Assembly (NCBI RefSeq): GCF_014646695.1
Contig: NZ_BMNT01000009.1
Span: 43,826 to 107,825 of the forward strand
Length of the DNA: 64,000 nucleotides
Direction: 5' to 3'
Origin: Sphaerisporangium melleum
GTDB taxonomy: Bacteria; Actinomycetota; Actinomycetes; Streptosporangiales; Streptosporangiaceae
The notes beneath the pieces are model-generated. The model ran no database searches. It was not told the DNA's origin and was given only the letters and a program-made list of their open reading frames with translations. Position 1 is the first letter of the stretch. Each line of letters begins with the position of its first letter. A program made the position numbers and the translations under genes. This document shows, piece by piece, positions 60,799 to 64,000 of the stretch.

Positions 60799-62165
60799 CT
60801 GCGCACCCCCAGGAGGCGGCGGCGTCCGTACTCGGCCAGCGCGCCGGTGACGATGAAGATCACGCCGAGGGCCAGGAACAGCGCGGCGCCCGACAGCAGT
60901 GGCTGGAACACCGCGAAACTCTGCGCCGTGACGAAGACCACCAGCGCGGCCGTGGCGATGGCGACCAGGGAGGAGACGTCCCGGCGGGCACCGGACGCGG
61001 CGAACCAGCTCGCCGCGAGGATGTAGATCAAGGTGCCGGTCAGCGCCCGGGCCGTCTGTGCGCCGGTGAGCCCGGCCTCGGGGCCATGGAGATCACCGGG
61101 CGACCACGAGACCAGGCCGGCCGTGGCGATGATCAGAACGAGCGCCACGAGCACCTCGCGGCGGGCGCCCGGGTCACCGAGCGACAGCGCGGCGCCGGCG
61201 GCCACGATCGCGGCGGCGACGCCCGTCCAGATGGCGGGCGAGCCGGACAGGTCGGCGCGTCCGACGCCGGGGAAGGCCGCGACGAACAGCCCGCTCAGGG
61301 CGAGCAGGAATCCGGCGCACCGCCACACGGCGGCGAACCGTCCGGACCACCCCGCCCGCGCTATGGGCCCCCCACCCCACCAGGCCGTTCGCCCGCCCCC
61401 ACCGCGCCCCGTCCCACCGGCCGCCGCACCGCCGGCCTCAGCAGCACCGCCTCCTCCCCCACCGGCCGCCGCGACGGCGACCCCGGCACCGTCTCCCGCC
61501 CCACCGGCCGTACCAGCGGTCGCCGCGTCTCCGGCGTCAGCGGTCGCCGGTCTGCCCTCGTGGACGATGGCCAGGCAGACCGCGGCAGCCGCGGCGGCGA
61601 CCAGGGACAGCGCGACGCCGGCGGCGCCCGCCTGGTCGCCCGCCCACCAGCCGTACCAGAACGATCCGATCGCGAGCGCCGCGACCAGCGGCCCCGCGGC
61701 GCGGGTCGCGTACGCGTACGCCAGCGCGCCACCGGCCCAGACGCCCAGCAGGCCGGAGGAGTACGCCGGGACGTGCAGGCTCTGCGCCGCCTGGAAGATC
61801 ACACCGCCGGCGGCCAGGACCGCGACCAGCCGGGCCGCCGACCTGGCCGCCGGCCCGGTGAGGATCTCACCGAGGACGACGGCGGCCAGCCACACCAGCG
61901 TGATCCCCGCGAACCGGGTCACCGGCGACAGCCGGTCCAGGTTGGCCGCGACGATCCAGATGAGCCCCACACCGAGGAAACCGCCGCCGAGCAGCAGGAC
62001 GAGGCGTTCCAGGCCCAGCCGCCGTCCGGCCGCGTACCGGTCGGCGATCCGCCGTGCCGCGTCCGCGTCGAGCAGGTCCTCCGCCTGCCAGCGGACCAGC
62101 TCGCCGTGTAACCAGGCCAGTCGCCGGGCCGGAACCCGCACCTTCACCCGCGTCGGCTCCACCAT
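60795..62165 (-). CDS. DUF2157 polytopic membrane protein
   Basis: A 456-residue protein with a cytoplasmic N-terminal helix (RVKVRVPARRLAWLHGELVR) and about ten transmembrane helices. A Gly/Ala-rich insert (roughly 200-250) contains poly-Gly runs. It pairs with the GDYXXLXY gene by a 4-base overlap. Function is unknown; the pair may be a membrane sensor or transporter. ATG at 62165 has GGGGG/AAAGGG upstream; an ATG at 62186 is possible. Confidence 0.85.
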   Translation of the reverse strand: MVEPTRVKVRVPARRLAWLHGELVRWQAEDLLDADAARRIADRYAAGRRLGLERLVLLLGGGFLGVGLIWIVAANLDRLSPVTRFAGITLVWLAAVVLGEILTGPAARSAARLVAVLAAGGVIFQAAQSLHVPAYSSGLLGVWAGGALAYAYATRAAGPLVAALAIGSFWYGWWAGDQAGAAGVALSLVAAAAAAVCLAIVHEGRPATADAGDAATAGTAGGAGDGAGVAVAAAGGGGGGAAEAGGAAAGGTGRGGGGRTAWWGGGPIARAGWSGRFAAVWRCAGFLLALSGLFVAAFPGVGRADLSGSPAIWTGVAAAIVAAGAALSLGDPGARREVLVALVLIIATAGLVSWSPGDLHGPEAGLTGAQTARALTGTLIYILAASWFAASGARRDVSSLVAIATAALVVFVTAQSFAVFQPLLSGAALFLALGVIFIVTGALAEYGRRRLLGVRR

Positions 62166-62567
62166 GCCTAGCCCTTTCCCCCCCATCACCCGGCACCCCA
62201 GCGCACCGCCGGACCGGCACCCCGCCGGACCGGCACTCCGGAGGATCGGCACCCGCCCGACCGGTGGCCCTGGCGGACCGATGGCCGCGGCGCGCCGGCC
62301 ACAGACCGGGTCGCGCGGCCGGTCTCGATCAGATCGAGCCGCCCTGATCGCCGCGGTCCCGCTCAGCATGCCGGGAAACCCGCACCGATGAAAAGGGCCT
62401 CGTGACTCCTCCGCTCCCTGAAGGGAGCGGCTTCTCGCTAAGCCGCTCCCGCAGCGTCGCGAAGGGCAAGCCCTGCCCTATGGCACCCTGTCCATCGCCG
62501 CGGTCGCCCACTCCCGGCATGCCCGTGCGCCGGGGTCGAGGTCAGGGCTTCACCGGGGCCGGGGAGG
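62166..62567. other. Intergenic region between guaA and DUF2157 gene
   Basis: The left half holds a 16-bp near-repeat (GCCGGACCGGCAC) occurring twice near 62208 and 62224. The right half has three mutually exclusive arms of the same hairpin family at 62411-62450. No ORF with a convincing ribosome-binding site was seen. Confidence 0.4.
62411..62450. terminator. Three-arm hairpin beyond guaA
   Basis: CCGCTCCC (62411-62418) pairs with GGGAGCGG (62423-62430) around TGAA; the same second arm, extended to GGGAGCGGCTT (62423-62433), pairs with AAGCCGCTCCC (62440-62450) around CTCGCT. The two hairpins exclude each other. It may be a terminator for guaA, an attenuator, or the end of a mobile element. 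Confidence 0.5.
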
Positions 62568-64000
62568 TCACTCCCACTCGATGGTGCCCGGCGGCTTGCT
62601 GGTGACGTCCAGGACGACGCGGTTGACCTCGCGGACCTCGTTGGTGATGCGGGTGGAGATGCGGGCCAGCACGTCGTACGGGACGCGGGACCAGTCGGCG
62701 GTCATGGCGTCCTCGCTGGTCACCGGGCGCAGCACGACGGGATGCCCGTAGGTGCGGCCGTCGCCCTGGACGCCGACCGAGCGGACGTCGGCGAGCAGCA
62801 CGACCGGGCACTGCCAGATCTCACGGTCGAGACCGGCGCGCGACAGCTCTTCGCGGGCGATGGAGTCGGCCTCGCGCAGGATCGTCAGGCGATCGTGGGT
62901 GACCTCGCCGACGATGCGGATGCCGAGGCCGGGGCCGGGGAACGGCTGGCGCCAGACCATGGCGGACGGCAGCCCGAGCTCCTCGCCCGCGCGGCGGACC
63001 TCGTCCTTGAAGAGGGTGCGCAGCGGCTCGACCAGCGTGAACCGCAGATCGTCGGGCAGCCCGCCCACGTTGTGGTGGGACTTGATGTTCGCCGTCCCGG
63101 TGCCGCCGCCCGACTCGACCACGTCGGGGTAGAGCGTGCCCTGGACGAGGAAGTCGACCGGCCCGTCGGCCAGGATGGCGCGCTGCTCGTCCTCGAAGAC
63201 CCGGATGAACTCCCGGCCGATGATCTTGCGCTTCTCCTCGGGGTCGGACACCCCGGACAGGGCCTTGAGGAAGCGCTCGGCGGCGTCCACCACCCGGAGC
63301 TTCACCCCGGTCGCGGCGACGAAGTCACGCTCGACCTGCTCGGCCTCGCCCTTGCGCAGCAGCCCGTGGTCGACGAACACACAGGTCAGCCGGTCACCGA
63401 TGGCCCGCTGGACGATCGCGGCGGCCACGGCGGAGTCGACGCCGCCCGACAACCCGCAGATCGCCCGCCCCTCGGGCCCGACCTGCGCGCGGACGGCCTC
63501 GATCGCGTCCTCGACGATGTTGAGCATGGTCCAGGTCGGGCGGCAGCCCGCGGCGTCCAGGAAGTGCTTCATCACCGTCTGGCCGTGCTCGGAGTGCAGC
63601 ACCTCGGGGTGGAACTGCACGCCGTACAGGCCGCGCGAGGGGTCCTCCATGGCGGCGACCGGCGTGTCGGGCGTCCAGGCCGTGACCTGGAAGCCGTCGG
63701 GGGCGGCGGCGACGCTGTCGCCGTGCGACATCCACACCGACTGGACGGCGGGCAGCCCGGCGAACAGCACGCCCTCGCTGCCCACGGTCAGCGGTGTGCC
63801 GCCGTACTCGGCGGTGCCGGTGCGCGCGACGTCACCGCCGAGGACCCTGGCCATCTCCTGGAAGCCGTAGCAGATGCCCAAGGTGGGCACTCCGGTCTCG
63901 AACAGACCCTCCGGGGCGGCCGGCGCGCCCTCGGCGTACACCGAGGCCGGGCCGCCGGACAGGATGATCGCCTTGGGGTTCTTGGCGAGCATCTCGCTCA
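62568..64000 (-). CDS. guaA: GMP synthase (glutamine-hydrolysing), 5' end cut by window
   Basis: The visible 477-odd residues cover most of a GMP synthase, which aminates XMP to GMP. Present are the GATase Cys in [11 protein letters not shown], the His-Glu pair in FHPEVLHSE, the ATP-PPase loop [15 protein letters not shown], and the C-terminal GTIEWE that ends all GuaA proteins. The start lies beyond the window edge; the ATG at 63992 is internal. It is the 3' part of a minus-strand gene. Confidence 0.96.
   Translation of the reverse strand, partial: SEMLAKNPKAIILSGGPASVYAEGAPAAPEGLFETGVPTLGICYGFQEMARVLGGDVARTGTAEYGGTPLTVGSEGVLFAGLPAVQSVWMSHGDSVAAAPDGFQVTAWTPDTPVAAMEDPSRGLYGVQFHPEVLHSEHGQTVMKHFLDAAGCRPTWTMLNIVEDAIEAVRAQVGPEGRAICGLSGGVDSAVAAAIVQRAIGDRLTCVFVDHGLLRKGEAEQVERDFVAATGVKLRVVDAAERFLKALSGVSDPEEKRKIIGREFIRVFEDEQRAILADGPVDFLVQGTLYPDVVESGGGTGTANIKSHHNVGGLPDDLRFTLVEPLRTLFKDEVRRAGEELGLPSAMVWRQPFPGPGLGIRIVGEVTHDRLTILREADSIAREELSRAGLDREIWQCPVVLLADVRSVGVQGDGRTYGHPVVLRPVTSEDAMTADWSRVPYDVLARISTRITNEVREVNRVVLDVTSKPPGTIEWE

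Noticed and set aside
1-64000. CRISPR arrays, tRNA or rRNA genes, complete insertion sequences
   Set aside because: No regularly spaced short repeats with unique spacers, no recognisable tRNA arms or rRNA sequence, and no transposase gene were found.

Overview
The window is chromosomal DNA of a very GC-rich actinomycete. Coding regions have G/C in almost every third codon position, GTG starts are common, and SD motifs are AGGAGG-like. A mycothione reductase, PspC-linked two-component genes, SigE-type sigma factor, XRE-TPR regulators, a DUF397 protein and a PcrA with the C-terminal RNAP-binding domain all point to Actinomycetia. The order pcrA / sucC-sucD / DUF6350 / purN-purH / folD suggests Streptosporangiales or a relative of Streptomyces; this is inference from gene content, and no rRNA or tRNA gene is present to settle it.

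Layout. 0-9.4 kb: an XRE-TPR regulator, a GT87 mannosyltransferase-like protein, a 1376-residue secreted hydrolase/beta-helix/Ig protein and mycothione reductase. 9.4-22.5 kb: core metabolism (folD, a DUF899 protein, purN-purH, DUF6350, sucCD, pcrA) with well-formed hairpin terminators. 22.5-29.8 kb: a PIG-L deacetylase, two proteases (CPBP and a neutral zinc metallopeptidase lipoprotein), and a divergent PspC module of response regulator and PspC-kinase facing a PspC membrane protein. 30.2-34.2 kb: a coxS-coxL-coxM molybdenum hydroxylase operon of the form II type, with a tiny overlapping ORF between L and M. 34.5-39.8 kb: a methyltransferase, a secreted NlpC-like protein, a beta-lactamase-fold esterase divergent from a MarR regulator over a clear double operator, and an HxlR regulator divergent from an imine-reductase-like enzyme.

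39.8-46.7 kb is the accessory part. It holds a HAD-hydrolase remnant, an MFS transporter broken by a one-base slip in a G run, and a compact four-gene operon: TPR regulator, 68-residue protein, AAA ATPase, and a TOPRIM-like protein interrupted by an in-frame amber codon. The ATPase/TOPRIM pairing resembles OLD/PARIS/Gabija-type defence logic and is the best candidate for an undescribed system. A family of about 110-150 bp repeats lies just after it, with another copy 3 kb away.

46.7-64 kb: a CoxG/SRPBCC membrane protein, a SigE-type sigma factor with a membrane partner, a Tat-exported PhoD phosphodiesterase, and a cell-surface polymer cluster (a TagF-like two-domain transferase, a GT4 glycosyltransferase, a sulfotransferase, a CDP-alcohol phosphotransferase with a long repeat-rich linker, and a polysaccharide deacetylase). 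A DUF397 protein, a GDYXXLXY/DUF2157 pair and the 3' part of guaA, cut by the window edge, follow.
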